In this document: positions 17,799-26,426 of the stretch, one piece after another
How positions within the stretch are numbered: position 1 is the first letter of the stretch
Layout: each line of letters starts with the position of its first letter
Assembly: GCA_002084765.1 (NCBI GenBank)
Contig: NBMB01000041.1
Coordinates: 1 to 64,000 of the forward strand
Direction: 5' to 3'
Origin: Candidatus Cloacimonetes bacterium 4572_55
GTDB lineage: Bacteria; 4572-55
DNA: 64,000 nt
The notes under the pieces: generated by a model
What the model was told of the DNA's origin: nothing
What the model saw: the letters and a program-made list of their open reading frames with translations, nothing else
Database searches by the model: none
Position numbers and translations under genes: made by a program

Positions 17799-18254
17799 TT
17801 AGTCGAGCCGATTTGAGATCGAAGGGTGATCAAAGGGAGCCAGAGTGGAGAGATCGACCAATAAAACGATTTCGCCTTTGACAATTGTCGCAGCCCAAAA
17901 AGTGGAGACCCGCAGATATTTGATCACTTGGGGAATCTCGTACAAATCATCTATTTTAAGGCTGATAATACCCTGAGGGTTGTAAACCTTGAACCCGTAA
18001 AGAAGTCCTTCATTTTCGAGTAATAATATCTTGGATATACCGGAATTTCTTTGATGATTTCTTTGGTGTGGGATACCCAAAATTTGATCTGAGTCCAACA
18101 GCATCGTCGTCTTATTGCCCGCTTCATCTTGATAACAGACCTCAAACTCTTCAGGGTCCTGAATGCCGTCGATCATGGCAATATCCACTCCGAAGAGATA
18201 ATCATCAATGAAAAAAATAAAAACTTCTAAAACGGGGGCGTTTTTTTTCAGCAT
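17799..18254 (-). CDS. CheW-like coupling protein (divergent)
   Basis: A 151-residue protein with the CheW fold pattern: FIFFIDDYLFGVDIAMIDGI at the start, a central KILLLENEGLLYGFKVYNPQGII strand pair and ATIVKGEIVLLVDLSTLAPF at the end. CheW scaffolds link receptors to CheA. It lacks the usual RG.V.P.IDL core seen in its neighbour and is clearly divergent, so it may serve a special role such as binding a different receptor. It lies between the MCP and the second cheW. Confidence 0.78.
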   Translation of the reverse strand: MLKKNAPVLEVFIFFIDDYLFGVDIAMIDGIQDPEEFEVCYQDEAGNKTTMLLDSDQILGIPHQRNHQRNSGISKILLLENEGLLYGFKVYNPQGIISLKIDDLYEIPQVIKYLRVSTFWAATIVKGEIVLLVDLSTLAPFDHPSISNRLD

Positions 18255-18268
18255 GTGTGATAAATTGC

Positions 18269-18790
18269 CTATTGACCTGGAAAATTTAAATAATGTTTAA
18301 ATATCTTGGGGATATCCAACACCACCACGTCATTGCCATCGTAGGAAGTCTTGCCCGCCACAAGTGGATTGACCGTCTTCGATGTGCCAGTGGCAATTAT
18401 CTGACTCTCCGGAATCGACGCCACCTCCTCAACCCGATCCGCTAACATTCCGCAGCTCACATTTTTTACTCGGGTGATAATCAGGCGGCTCTTACGGTCC
18501 GGGAAACTTTGCGGTAGATCGATGATCACTTTCAGATCCAGCGCAGCCTCAATATCACCGCGCACATTTGTCAATCCGAGAATATAATCCGGCGCCCCAG
18601 GAACCGGAGCGATCGTCTCCACAGAAACAATTCCCTTCACATATTTTCCGAAAAATCCGTACAACTCGCCGGCTAATGAAAAGATAACGAGTTGAATTCG
18701 CTTCTCGTCAACCTCGATAATATCTTCGGCGCGCTTCCGCTCTTCAATCAACCGAAGAATTTCTTGCTTTTTATCAGCGTGTATATCCAT
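18269..18790 (-). CDS. cheW: CheW-like coupling protein
   Basis: A 173-residue CheW with a 25-residue charged N-terminal helix. The CheW domain is clear: QLVIFSLAGELYGFFGKYVKGIV, PVPGAPDYILGLTNVRGDIEAALDLKVIIDLP and GMLADRVEEVASIPESQI. It couples the chemoreceptor to CheA, which is encoded 13 kb away at 32064. It is the first gene of the minus-strand che operon, with a near-consensus promoter about 57 bases upstream. Confidence 0.92.
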   Translation of the reverse strand: MDIHADKKQEILRLIEERKRAEDIIEVDEKRIQLVIFSLAGELYGFFGKYVKGIVSVETIAPVPGAPDYILGLTNVRGDIEAALDLKVIIDLPQSFPDRKSRLIITRVKNVSCGMLADRVEEVASIPESQIIATGTSKTVNPLVAGKTSYDGNDVVVLDIPKIFKHYLNFPGQ

Positions 18791-18846
18791 AGTTTTTTTT
18801 TATGATCGACTCGGGCCCAACAATTGAAATAGTCCTTGAAGCTATA

Positions 18847-18875
18847 ATTTTAAGAACAATTCATGCTAATGTCAA
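18847..18875 (-). promoter_or_regulatory. Sigma-70-type promoter of the che operon
   Basis: On the minus strand TTGACA (18875-18870) is followed after 17 bases by TAAAAT (18852-18847). This is eleven of twelve consensus bases at ideal spacing, about 57 bases before the first cheW start codon. Confidence 0.65.
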
Positions 18876-18886
18876 GGAAAATAGGC

Positions 18887-18934
18887 AAAAAAAAACAAAC
18901 GCTATACGCCGGATCAACGTATAACGCTTGTTTT
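18887..18934 (-). terminator. Rho-independent terminator on the minus strand without an upstream gene
   Basis: Arms 18918-18934 and 18892-18908 pair over 17 bases. On the minus strand all positions pair, with two G-T pairs; on the plus strand those two become A-C mismatches, so the minus strand is the functional one. It ends in nine T residues (18895-18887). It sits just before the che promoter. Confidence 0.75.
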
Positions 18935-18976
18935 GGGGAGGAGGAGGTTATTAAAGAGAGGTTTTCGATTTCAGGA

Positions 18977-19117
18977 GTCACACTGACATTTTATACGAAT
19001 ACTGCGAACTTGCTCCCAACCAGTCTTCTCTATGCGACAATTTTTTTCTCATAAAGTTATCACCGCCTTTCTTATTTTTGAGGAATTGACTAAGAATAAA
19101 ATTAATGTCAGTGTGAC
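18977..19117. repeat. 14-base inverted repeat, arms 113 bases apart
   Basis: GTCACACTGACATT (18977-18990) is the exact reverse complement of AATGTCAGTGTGAC (19104-19117), and the flanks are partly similar too. It could be a long RNA stem in the candidate small RNA, a pair of operator sites, or the ends of a decayed miniature element. Confidence 0.5.
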
Positions 19118-19386
19118 TTCTCTTAATTTCTGATTCAGTAACCATGCATATTGCGTGCCAAAAAAATAAGTATCATGTAAGACCTTGATAAATAACAAGC
19201 CACAAAAAGGGAATCTCTATATGATTGGGCATGATCGAAACAAGGGTCGGATGTCTCTTATTTTCTGTTGTGTTATTTCCGTTGTGGAACGATCACCAAA
19301 AAAAATGGTGATTTGTGATTGCAAATCGGAAAGAATTGATTATATTTTTTAACTTCATAAAATTTTAAGTATTTGTTCGACCCAGC

Positions 19387-19401
19387 AAACCCTTAGGGTT
19401 T
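19387..19401. repeat. AAACCCTTAGGGTTT palindrome
   Basis: Seven-base arms AAACCCT/AGGGTTT around a single T, in the leader of the synthase promoter region. Thirteen of its bases recur in the hairpin at 58800-58830, so it may be a dispersed palindromic unit. Confidence 0.4.
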
Positions 19402-19425
19402 GGTTTATAAAATTTTTATAACATA

Positions 19426-19453
19426 TTGATAATAAATAAATTATGAATATAAT
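19426..19453 (+). promoter_or_regulatory. Sigma-70-type promoter of the PUFA-type synthase
   Basis: TTGATA (19426-19431), 16-base spacer, perfect TATAAT (19448-19453). Transcription would start near 19460, about 67 bases before the ATG at 19527, which has GAAAGG before it. Confidence 0.65.
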
Positions 19454-19526
19454 ATACGAACCAGGGTCAGATGGATTTTCGATATATAGGCGCCGTACAA
19501 TAATAAGCGCATAGAAAGGCTGATAT

Positions 19527-22500
19527 ATGAAACAACCGATTGCGATTGTCGGCATGGGAGGGATATTTCCCGATGCGCCGACTATAGAGCGGTTTTGGGA
19601 AAATATCCGAAACGGCAAAAGCGCGGACAGCGATGTCCCAGACGGACGATGGCCCTTACCTGTTGAGCAGTTGTATGACGCGGAACAGGGCAAACCGGAT
19701 CATGTCTATTCACGGCGCGGCTGCTATATAAAAAATTTCATCTTTGACCCAATAGGATTTGATGTGGACTCGGATTTTCTAAACGAGTTAGATCCGGGGT
19801 TCCATCTGGCTTTGTACGCGGCAAAACAGGCTTTTGCGGATGCTTCCTTAAAAAGCCTTGATCCTGCCCGGACAGGCGTTATCATCGGGAATATCGCGCT
19901 GCCCAATCAGAAATCGTCCAGTATTACTGAAGAAATTCTCGGCACTTATTTCGAGGAATGTATGGTCCGCGGGTCCCAAACCGAATATAGGACGCATCCA
20001 GTCAATCGGTATGCTGTCGGATTTGCCTCGACTATTTTATCCCAAGCGTTCGGTTTGAAAGGGATCAGCTATACGATCGACGGAGCATGCGCCGCGTCGC
20101 TCTACGCGCTGAAAGCCGCGGCGGACGAACTGCAGGCGGGTCGAGCCGACACGATGCTGACTGGGGGACTGGGTCGTCCCGATTCCCTTTTCACCCAGAT
20201 GGGATTTTCTCAACTCAGGGCACTTTCTCCCACTGGCGTATGCGCGCCGTTTGATAAGAAAGCAAATGGGTTGGTTGTTGGCGAGGGCGCGGGTATTCTG
20301 ATCCTCAAACGACTGGAGGACGCGCTGCGAGACAATGACCGAATCTATGGCGTGATCCGCGGGATCGGTCTATCGAACGATACGCGCGGTAATCTCCTTG
20401 CGCCGGATTCCGACGGACAGTTGAGAGCCATGAAAACGGCATACGACCAAGCGGGGTGGTCGCCTTGGGATGTGGATTTGATCGAGTGTCACGCCACTGG
20501 AACAGCAGTCGGCGATAGTGTGGAATTGAATAGCTTGACAAGATTGTGGGAAGGTGCCTCGTCGAAAAAAGAAAAATGCGTGATCGGATCCGTTAAATCC
20601 AATGTAGGTCATTTATTGACTGGCGCGGGCGCGGCTGGATTGATCAAAACCCTGATGGCAATCGATCGCCAAACACTGCCGCCTACGGCAAATTTTAGTC
20701 AGCGTGTAGATCAGCTTGATCCGAGCAATAGCCCTTTCCGCGTGCTCAGAAAGGCCGAGGAGTGGAGCCTGCGCGATGAAAAAATCCCGCGTCGAGCCGC
20801 GGTCAGCGGATTCGGATTCGGGGGAATCAACGCCCATCTGCTGATCGAGGAATGGATCGAGCCGGATGTCTGCTCGGAGAGTTCCCAGATTTATCTCGAC
20901 GATAGACCGGATATCGCAGTCGTTGGCATGGACGCTCACTTTGGACCTTGGGACTCGCTGAAGTCGTTTCAAGAGCGGGCGTTAGGAGGCGGAATCCCTG
21001 CCGATCCAAAGGATCCAACGGGCTGGTGGGGAATCGAAAAAAGCCGTCTTTTTAAAAATCGAGGGTGGAGTCTTGCCGACTTCAAGGGATATTGGATCGA
21101 TAAAATAGAGGTTCAACCAGGGCAATTCCGCATCCCGCCAAAGGAGATAGAGGAAACGCTGCCCCAACAAACGCTGATGTTACAAACAGCGGCTCGAGCC
21201 TTAGCCGACTCTCTCTCCTATATTCCGGGTAAAATTTCGAGTAAAGAGGATGTGAGAACCGGCGTCTTTATCGGTATCGGTCAGGACCTGAACGCTGCAA
21301 ATTTTTACGCCCGATGGTTGATTCTGCATAAAGCCCGAGCATGGGCGAAAAAATTAAATCTTAAGTTATCCGAACAGGAATTTCTCGATTGGGCGCAATC
21401 GCTGCGAGATATGGCGTTTCCTGCGTTGACCGCCAACAGGACTGTCGGCGCGTTAGGAGGCATTGTCGCAAGCAGAATTTCCCGAGAATTCCGATTTGGG
21501 GGACCTTGCTTTACGTTATCTGGCGAGGAAAGCTCCGGTCTTCTCGCGCTCCAAACCGCAGTCCGTTTCCTACAGCGAGACGATGTGGATCGGGCAATTG
21601 CCGGAGCCGTAGATCTGCATGGCGACGCCCGTTCCATTTTATGTTCGCATCTCCTTGGTTCCGAAATCGGTTCTCTGTTCAACGATAAAACCGATAAAAC
21701 AGCGACTAAATGGGGGGAGGGAGCCGCGGCTGTCACGCTGAAGAGATTAGAATGCGCCCAACGAGATCAGGATAAAATCTACGCGGTGATCAAAGGCGTG
21801 GGCGCGGGATACGAGTCGAATGGTTCCGCGTTGGATCAGGCTTTGGCCGAGGCTAAGGTTGCACCTGATAGGATTCACTATGTAGAGACGTGCGGAGCCT
21901 CGCCGACCCATCTGCTCCCACGAGAGTGGACAGCCGACAACGTAGAGCGCGCAGTTGGCAATATTCGGGCGGATATTGGACATACTGGCGCGACGATCGG
22001 CTTGGCTGGATTTGTCAAAACATGTCTCTGTCTCTATCGAAAAATTATTCCGCAGGAGCGCGGTCAGGAGCCAATGCCGGAAGGAAATTTTTATCGCGCT
22101 TTAACCTCTCAATTCTGGCTGAGAAATCGATCTGAAGGCGCGCGCGTCGCTTTGGTCTCCCACATCGGCGCAGAGGGGAACTTTGTTCACGCTGTTGTGG
22201 AGCAGGCACCGGAACTCCCCGACCTCCCTATCGACAATGACGCGACAGCGCAGTGGCATAGCCCATTAGGACCCGATAATGAGGCACTTTTCATTGTGCG
22301 GGGAAATCATGGCGGAGAACTTTTGGAGCAATTGGATCGACTGCATTCTTTTTCCCAGAGCCAAGAAAAAAATTGGGGTCATATAGAGGATTGGGCGAGA
22401 GAATGGCGGCGGGTCAGCAATCCGGACGATAAACAAAAACGATTGGCGATCTCGCTGATTATACGAGATAAGATCGAATTGGAAGATTACAGCGAGACGA

Positions 22501-25500
22501 TTTCCCGATTGATCCAATCTAAAAAATCTGTCAAAATGCCGGGGAATCGGGTATTTTTTAGCCAGTATCCCGCGGCTTTATCAGGGAAAATCGCGTTTGT
22601 CTATCCCGGCTCTGGAAATCATCATCCGAAAATGGGAGGCGCGATTTCAGCGAGATGGGCAAAATTGTTGATGCGACAAGACGTCGAGAATGCGTATCTG
22701 AAAGATCAGTATATTCCTCGCCTGATGTGGAACCACTCCACCCAAGAAGGAGCATCGACAGAAGACCTGATTATCGGTCAAGTCGCATATAGCACTCTGA
22801 TGACCGATCTCCTGCGGCTCTTTAAAATCCAACCGCAGGCGGCAATCGGTTACAGTCTGGGCGAGACGTCGTCTCTGATCTCGTGGCGCGCGTGGCGGAA
22901 TCGCGACAAAATGCTGCGACGTATGCGCGAATCCACACTGTTTAGTCGAGATTTGGCTGGAGAATTTATAGCCGCCCGGAAGGCGTGGGGAAGCGGCGAG
23001 GCAGTGGCGAACCATGAAAAAGCCGATTGGATAGCGGTTGACGTCCATTGTTCAGCGGATCGGATGAGAGCCTTTCTAAAGGATAGCAAGCGGGTCTATC
23101 TTCTGGTGATCAATACGCCCTCCCGCTGCGTAATCGGCGGCGAAAGAGGAGTGGTGGAGACTCTGTTGGAAAAAACCGGCTGCGCATATCGTCCTTTGAC
23201 CGGCGTTTCCACCGTGCATTGCCCGATTGCCCGGCTGGTCGAGCAGGATTATTATAAACTGCACTATTTCGAGGAAACAACGTCGCCTGCGGATATGCGA
23301 TTCTACAGCAGCGCGCATCGTCGCGCAGTGAGCCTCAATCCGAGCACCGCCGCGCAGATGATTACCCAACAAGCAATGGAGACCATCAATTTTCCGGCAG
23401 TGATCCGTTCCGCATTTGACGACGGAATCCGCGTTTTTGTCGAGATAGGTCCTGGATCCGGATGCACTGGCATGATTCATGAGATATTGGAAGGGAAAAA
23501 ATTTGTCGCATTTTCTGCGTGCGCCGCGGATGCAGTTGATGAGTCCACAATCTTGCGGCTATTGGGTAAGCTCATCTCCGAGGGCGTGGCGGTCGATCTC
23601 AGTCCCCTATACCACGACGTGGAGACCGAGACCGTGGGTTTGATTTCCCACGAGAAAAAGTATGCCAATGCGATTCGGATATCGACTGGCGGCACTCCCT
23701 TTCCGACGACGATCCCGATCCCCTTACCTACTATTGTCCATGAAAGTGTCCATGAAAAAATTACAAATTTCTCTCCCTTGATAGAATCCGGCGTCGAGAA
23801 AAGTCCGCTTGTACCTCGGCTCAAGCAACCCGAATCGAAGCGTCGCGATCCAACCCAACAATTAATTCTCGGACTGATTGAAGCGCGGGAACAGGAGGCA
23901 AAAGCGCATCAAGCCTATCTGAAATTTTCACAAAATATGACGCGTTCTTTATCGGAAAACGCCGAGCATCAAACTATTTTGTTGCAACGCTTGATTCAAA
24001 GTGGAAAAGAGGGTCTCTCTCTGACCGCGACTGGCTCGACGTCGGATCCACGCCTGTTTATGAACCGAGAGCAGTGTCTGGAATTCGCGGTCGGCTCGGT
24101 AGCGAATCTCCTTGGGTCGGAATTCGCCGAAGTGGACAACCACCTCACGCGAGTGCGTTTGCCAGATGAGCCGCTGATGCTTGCGGATCGGATCATCTCG
24201 GTTCACGCAGAGCCTCGCTCGCTCACGTCTGGAACAGTAATCACGGAGCATGACATTCTGCCAGGTGCCTGGTATCTGGACTGCAACCGGATTCCCACCT
24301 GTATCGCGGTGGAGGCTGGACAAGCCGACCTCTTTCTCTCTGGCTATCTGGGAATCGATTTTGTCACCAAAGGAGAGGCGGTGTATCGGCTATTGGACGC
24401 GACTGTGGTCTTTCACCGCGGGCTTCCCGAACCGGGCGTGACGATTCGCTATGAGATTCATATCCAAGAATTTTTTCGTCAAGGAGAAACGTATCTATTT
24501 TATTTTAATTTTGAGAGCCGAATCCAAGGCGAGTTATTTTTGAGCATGCGAGACGGCTGCGCGGGATTTTTCACACAAACGGAATTGGACGAGGGCAAAG
24601 GATTGGTTTTTACCGACATGGATCGGCAGCTTCGACCCGGTATTGTAGACCAGGATTACCGCCCGTTGACGCGCATGGAGGTGGAATTTTATTCTGACGA
24701 TCAGATACAAGCACTCCGCCGCGGCGATCTGACCGGATGTTTCGGGTCCGAATTTTCTGGACTGCCTCTGGATAACCCATGTCGGCTACCGGGTGGGCGC
24801 ATGAGTTTGGTGCATCGCATCTTAGAGCTGGACCCAAATGGTGGGCGATACGGATTGGGTCAGATCCGAGGCGAGGCGGATATCCATCTCGACGACTGGT
24901 TTCTCACCTGCCATTTCAAAGACGATATGGTGATGCCGGGAACCCTGATGTATGAATGTTGTCTGCACACCTTACGCGTACTATTGACGCGCATGGGGTG
25001 GGTTGGCGAACAGGATGAGATCGCTTGGGAACCGATACCGGGAATCGGAGGGCAGCTGAAATGCCGAGGACAAGTGACTCAGATCACCAGGAGTGTGATC
25101 TATGAAATCGCTTTGAAGGAAATCGGCTATAATCCCGAGCCTTATGTGATCTGCGACGCGGTCATGTACAGCGATCGCAAACCAGTCGTGAGGATGATCG
25201 ACATGTCCCTGCGGATGTCCGGCATGAACCGTGAAAAGCTGGAAGCTCTTTGGTCAAATCAATCAAATCCGCAGAAATTAGAGCACTCCAAGCCCGCTCT
25301 TTTCCCCTATGAACGCATATTAGCCTTTGCCATTGGCAAGCCGTCGGATGCGTTCGGAGATCGCTATCGAATTTTCGACCAGGGACGAGTGATTGCCCGG
25401 CTCCCCGGACCTCCCTATCAATTTTTGGATCGGATTACCGAGGTGCAAGGCACCCAGTGGGAAATGCAGGCGAAAAAACAGGCGATCGCGCAGTATGACA

Positions 25501-26375
25501 CGCCACGGGACGCGTGGTATTTTGAGGCGAATAGCTATCAAAATATGCCTTTTGCCATATTGCTTGAGATCGTATTGCAGCCATGCGGTTGGCTCTCGGC
25601 TTACGTGGGATCAGCTCTGACAAGCGAGATCGACCTCTCTTTTCGCAACCTGGGCGGACAGGCGGTTCAATATCTTCCGATAGATCCGGACAGCGGAGCA
25701 TTGACTGCAACTGCAGAATTGACAGATGTTTCTACTTCTGGCGGCATGATCATTCAACACTACAAACTTGGGCTGACAAATGAGTCGGGCGACACAGTTT
25801 ATGAAGGGACAACCTATTTTGGTTTTTTCAGCAAGCAGGCACTTGCCAATCAAATCGGGATACAGAACGCGCCTCTCCATCAACCCACTGTCGAGGAATT
25901 TGAGCAAGCGGACGCGTTTCCTTATCCCACAGAACCTCCCTTTCCCAACACACAACTGCGCATGATCGACCGTATCGACATGTTTTTGCCAGACGGCGGG
26001 CCGCATGGTCTCGGTTTTATCCGCGGCGTGAAAGAAGTGGCTCCAGAGGAGTGGTTCTTCAAAGCCCATTTTTATCAAGACCCAGTTTGGCCTGGATCTC
26101 TCGGATTAGAGGCGTTTCTGCAACTTCTGAAAGTGGTCGCGGTGCGACGTTGGGGATGGAAATCGACGGACAGAATAGAGACAGTCTCGTTGAATCAGCC
26201 TCACCTGTGGACATATCGCGGGCAGGTGATTCCCTCGGATCGACTGGTTTCTATCCAAGCTGCTATCACTGAGATAGACGACGAACGCCGCTTCTTGAAA
26301 GCGGACGGATTTCTCACAGTGGACGGACGCACAATTTATGAGATGAAAAATTTTACAATTACGTGTCATTCGTGA
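19527..26375 (+). CDS. PUFA-synthase-type multidomain protein (KS-CLF-AT-DH-DH)
   Basis: A 2282-residue iterative synthase subunit. Residues 1-450 are a complete ketosynthase: C188 in DGACAAS, then ECHATGT and KSNVGH. Residues about 460-900 are a second KS-like domain in which E668 (SGEESSG) replaces the cysteine, the mark of a chain-length factor. Residues about 1020-1330 are an acyltransferase with S1110 in GYSLGE. From about 1530 to the end are two FabA-like double hotdogs with H1796 (CHFKDDMVMPG) and H2181 (AHFYQDPVWPG). This order matches myxobacterial Pfa3 without its last acyltransferase. No ACP, ketoreductase or enoylreductase domain is present, so at least two partner proteins are encoded elsewhere. 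The product is probably a long polyene acyl chain. Confidence 0.88.
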   Translation: MKQPIAIVGMGGIFPDAPTIERFWENIRNGKSADSDVPDGRWPLPVEQLYDAEQGKPDHVYSRRGCYIKNFIFDPIGFDVDSDFLNELDPGFHLALYAAKQAFADASLKSLDPARTGVIIGNIALPNQKSSSITEEILGTYFEECMVRGSQTEYRTHPVNRYAVGFASTILSQAFGLKGISYTIDGACAASLYALKAAADELQAGRADTMLTGGLGRPDSLFTQMGFSQLRALSPTGVCAPFDKKANGLVVGEGAGILILKRLEDALRDNDRIYGVIRGIGLSNDTRGNLLAPDSDGQLRAMKTAYDQAGWSPWDVDLIECHATGTAVGDSVELNSLTRLWEGASSKKEKCVIGSVKSNVGHLLTGAGAAGLIKTLMAIDRQTLPPTANFSQRVDQLDPSNSPFRVLRKAEEWSLRDEKIPRRAAVSGFGFGGINAHLLIEEWIEPDVCSESSQIYLDDRPDIAVVGMDAHFGPWDSLKSFQERALGGGIPADPKDPTGWWGIEKSRLFKNRGWSLADFKGYWIDKIEVQPGQFRIPPKEIEETLPQQTLMLQTAARALADSLSYIPGKISSKEDVRTGVFIGIGQDLNAANFYARWLILHKARAWAKKLNLKLSEQEFLDWAQSLRDMAFPALTANRTVGALGGIVASRISREFRFGGPCFTLSGEESSGLLALQTAVRFLQRDDVDRAIAGAVDLHGDARSILCSHLLGSEIGSLFNDKTDKTATKWGEGAAAVTLKRLECAQRDQDKIYAVIKGVGAGYESNGSALDQALAEAKVAPDRIHYVETCGASPTHLLPREWTADNVERAVGNIRADIGHTGATIGLAGFVKTCLCLYRKIIPQERGQEPMPEGNFYRALTSQFWLRNRSEGARVALVSHIGAEGNFVHAVVEQAPELPDLPIDNDATAQWHSPLGPDNEALFIVRGNHGGELLEQLDRLHSFSQSQEKNWGHIEDWAREWRRVSNPDDKQKRLAISLIIRDKIELEDYSETISRLIQSKKSVKMPGNRVFFSQYPAALSGKIAFVYPGSGNHHPKMGGAISARWAKLLMRQDVENAYLKDQYIPRLMWNHSTQEGASTEDLIIGQVAYSTLMTDLLRLFKIQPQAAIGYSLGETSSLISWRAWRNRDKMLRRMRESTLFSRDLAGEFIAARKAWGSGEAVANHEKADWIAVDVHCSADRMRAFLKDSKRVYLLVINTPSRCVIGGERGVVETLLEKTGCAYRPLTGVSTVHCPIARLVEQDYYKLHYFEETTSPADMRFYSSAHRRAVSLNPSTAAQMITQQAMETINFPAVIRSAFDDGIRVFVEIGPGSGCTGMIHEILEGKKFVAFSACAADAVDESTILRLLGKLISEGVAVDLSPLYHDVETETVGLISHEKKYANAIRISTGGTPFPTTIPIPLPTIVHESVHEKITNFSPLIESGVEKSPLVPRLKQPESKRRDPTQQLILGLIEAREQEAKAHQAYLKFSQNMTRSLSENAEHQTILLQRLIQSGKEGLSLTATGSTSDPRLFMNREQCLEFAVGSVANLLGSEFAEVDNHLTRVRLPDEPLMLADRIISVHAEPRSLTSGTVITEHDILPGAWYLDCNRIPTCIAVEAGQADLFLSGYLGIDFVTKGEAVYRLLDATVVFHRGLPEPGVTIRYEIHIQEFFRQGETYLFYFNFESRIQGELFLSMRDGCAGFFTQTELDEGKGLVFTDMDRQLRPGIVDQDYRPLTRMEVEFYSDDQIQALRRGDLTGCFGSEFSGLPLDNPCRLPGGRMSLVHRILELDPNGGRYGLGQIRGEADIHLDDWFLTCHFKDDMVMPGTLMYECCLHTLRVLLTRMGWVGEQDEIAWEPIPGIGGQLKCRGQVTQITRSVIYEIALKEIGYNPEPYVICDAVMYSDRKPVVRMIDMSLRMSGMNREKLEALWSNQSNPQKLEHSKPALFPYERILAFAIGKPSDAFGDRYRIFDQGRVIARLPGPPYQFLDRITEVQGTQWEMQAKKQAIAQYDTPRDAWYFEANSYQNMPFAILLEIVLQPCGWLSAYVGSALTSEIDLSFRNLGGQAVQYLPIDPDSGALTATAELTDVSTSGGMIIQHYKLGLTNESGDTVYEGTTYFGFFSKQALANQIGIQNAPLHQPTVEEFEQADAFPYPTEPPFPNTQLRMIDRIDMFLPDGGPHGLGFIRGVKEVAPEEWFFKAHFYQDPVWPGSLGLEAFLQLLKVVAVRRWGWKSTDRIETVSLNQPHLWTYRGQVIPSDRLVSIQAAITEIDDERRFLKADGFLTVDGRTIYEMKNFTITCHS

Positions 26376-26426
26376 TGTAATATATTATTAGTTAATTTAG
26401 TTAATTATGAGATATAGCTGTAGATT

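Larger units (their letters stand above)
18887..19165 (-). ncRNA. Candidate small RNA ending at the orphan terminator
   Basis: The terminator at 18887-18934 demands a minus-strand transcript, yet no minus-strand gene lies to its right before the plus-strand synthase. Just before the terminator stem the RNA would read CCUCCUCCUCCCC (18947-18935), an anti-Shine-Dalgarno-like C-rich stretch typical of regulatory RNAs that block ribosome binding. A weak promoter (TTGTTA 19198-19193, GATACT 19174-19169, 18-base spacer) would give a transcript of about 275 bases. The 14-base inverted repeat would fold inside it. The 5' end is a guess. Confidence 0.35.
18791..19526. other. 736-base gene-free region with regulatory and RNA signals
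   Basis: No credible protein gene lies here. From the left it holds the che promoter (minus strand), a strong minus-strand terminator (18887-18934), a 14-base inverted repeat (18977-18990 and 19104-19117), a hairpin ATCACC/GGTGAT at 19292-19312, a palindrome at 19387-19401 and the promoter of the PUFA-type synthase (19426-19453). The terminator needs a minus-strand transcript that no protein gene explains. Confidence 0.6.

Noticed and set aside
18863-19054. Possible 63-residue protein in the region before the synthase
   Set aside because: It runs over the terminator arms and the inverted repeat, has low-complexity composition and no ribosome-binding site.
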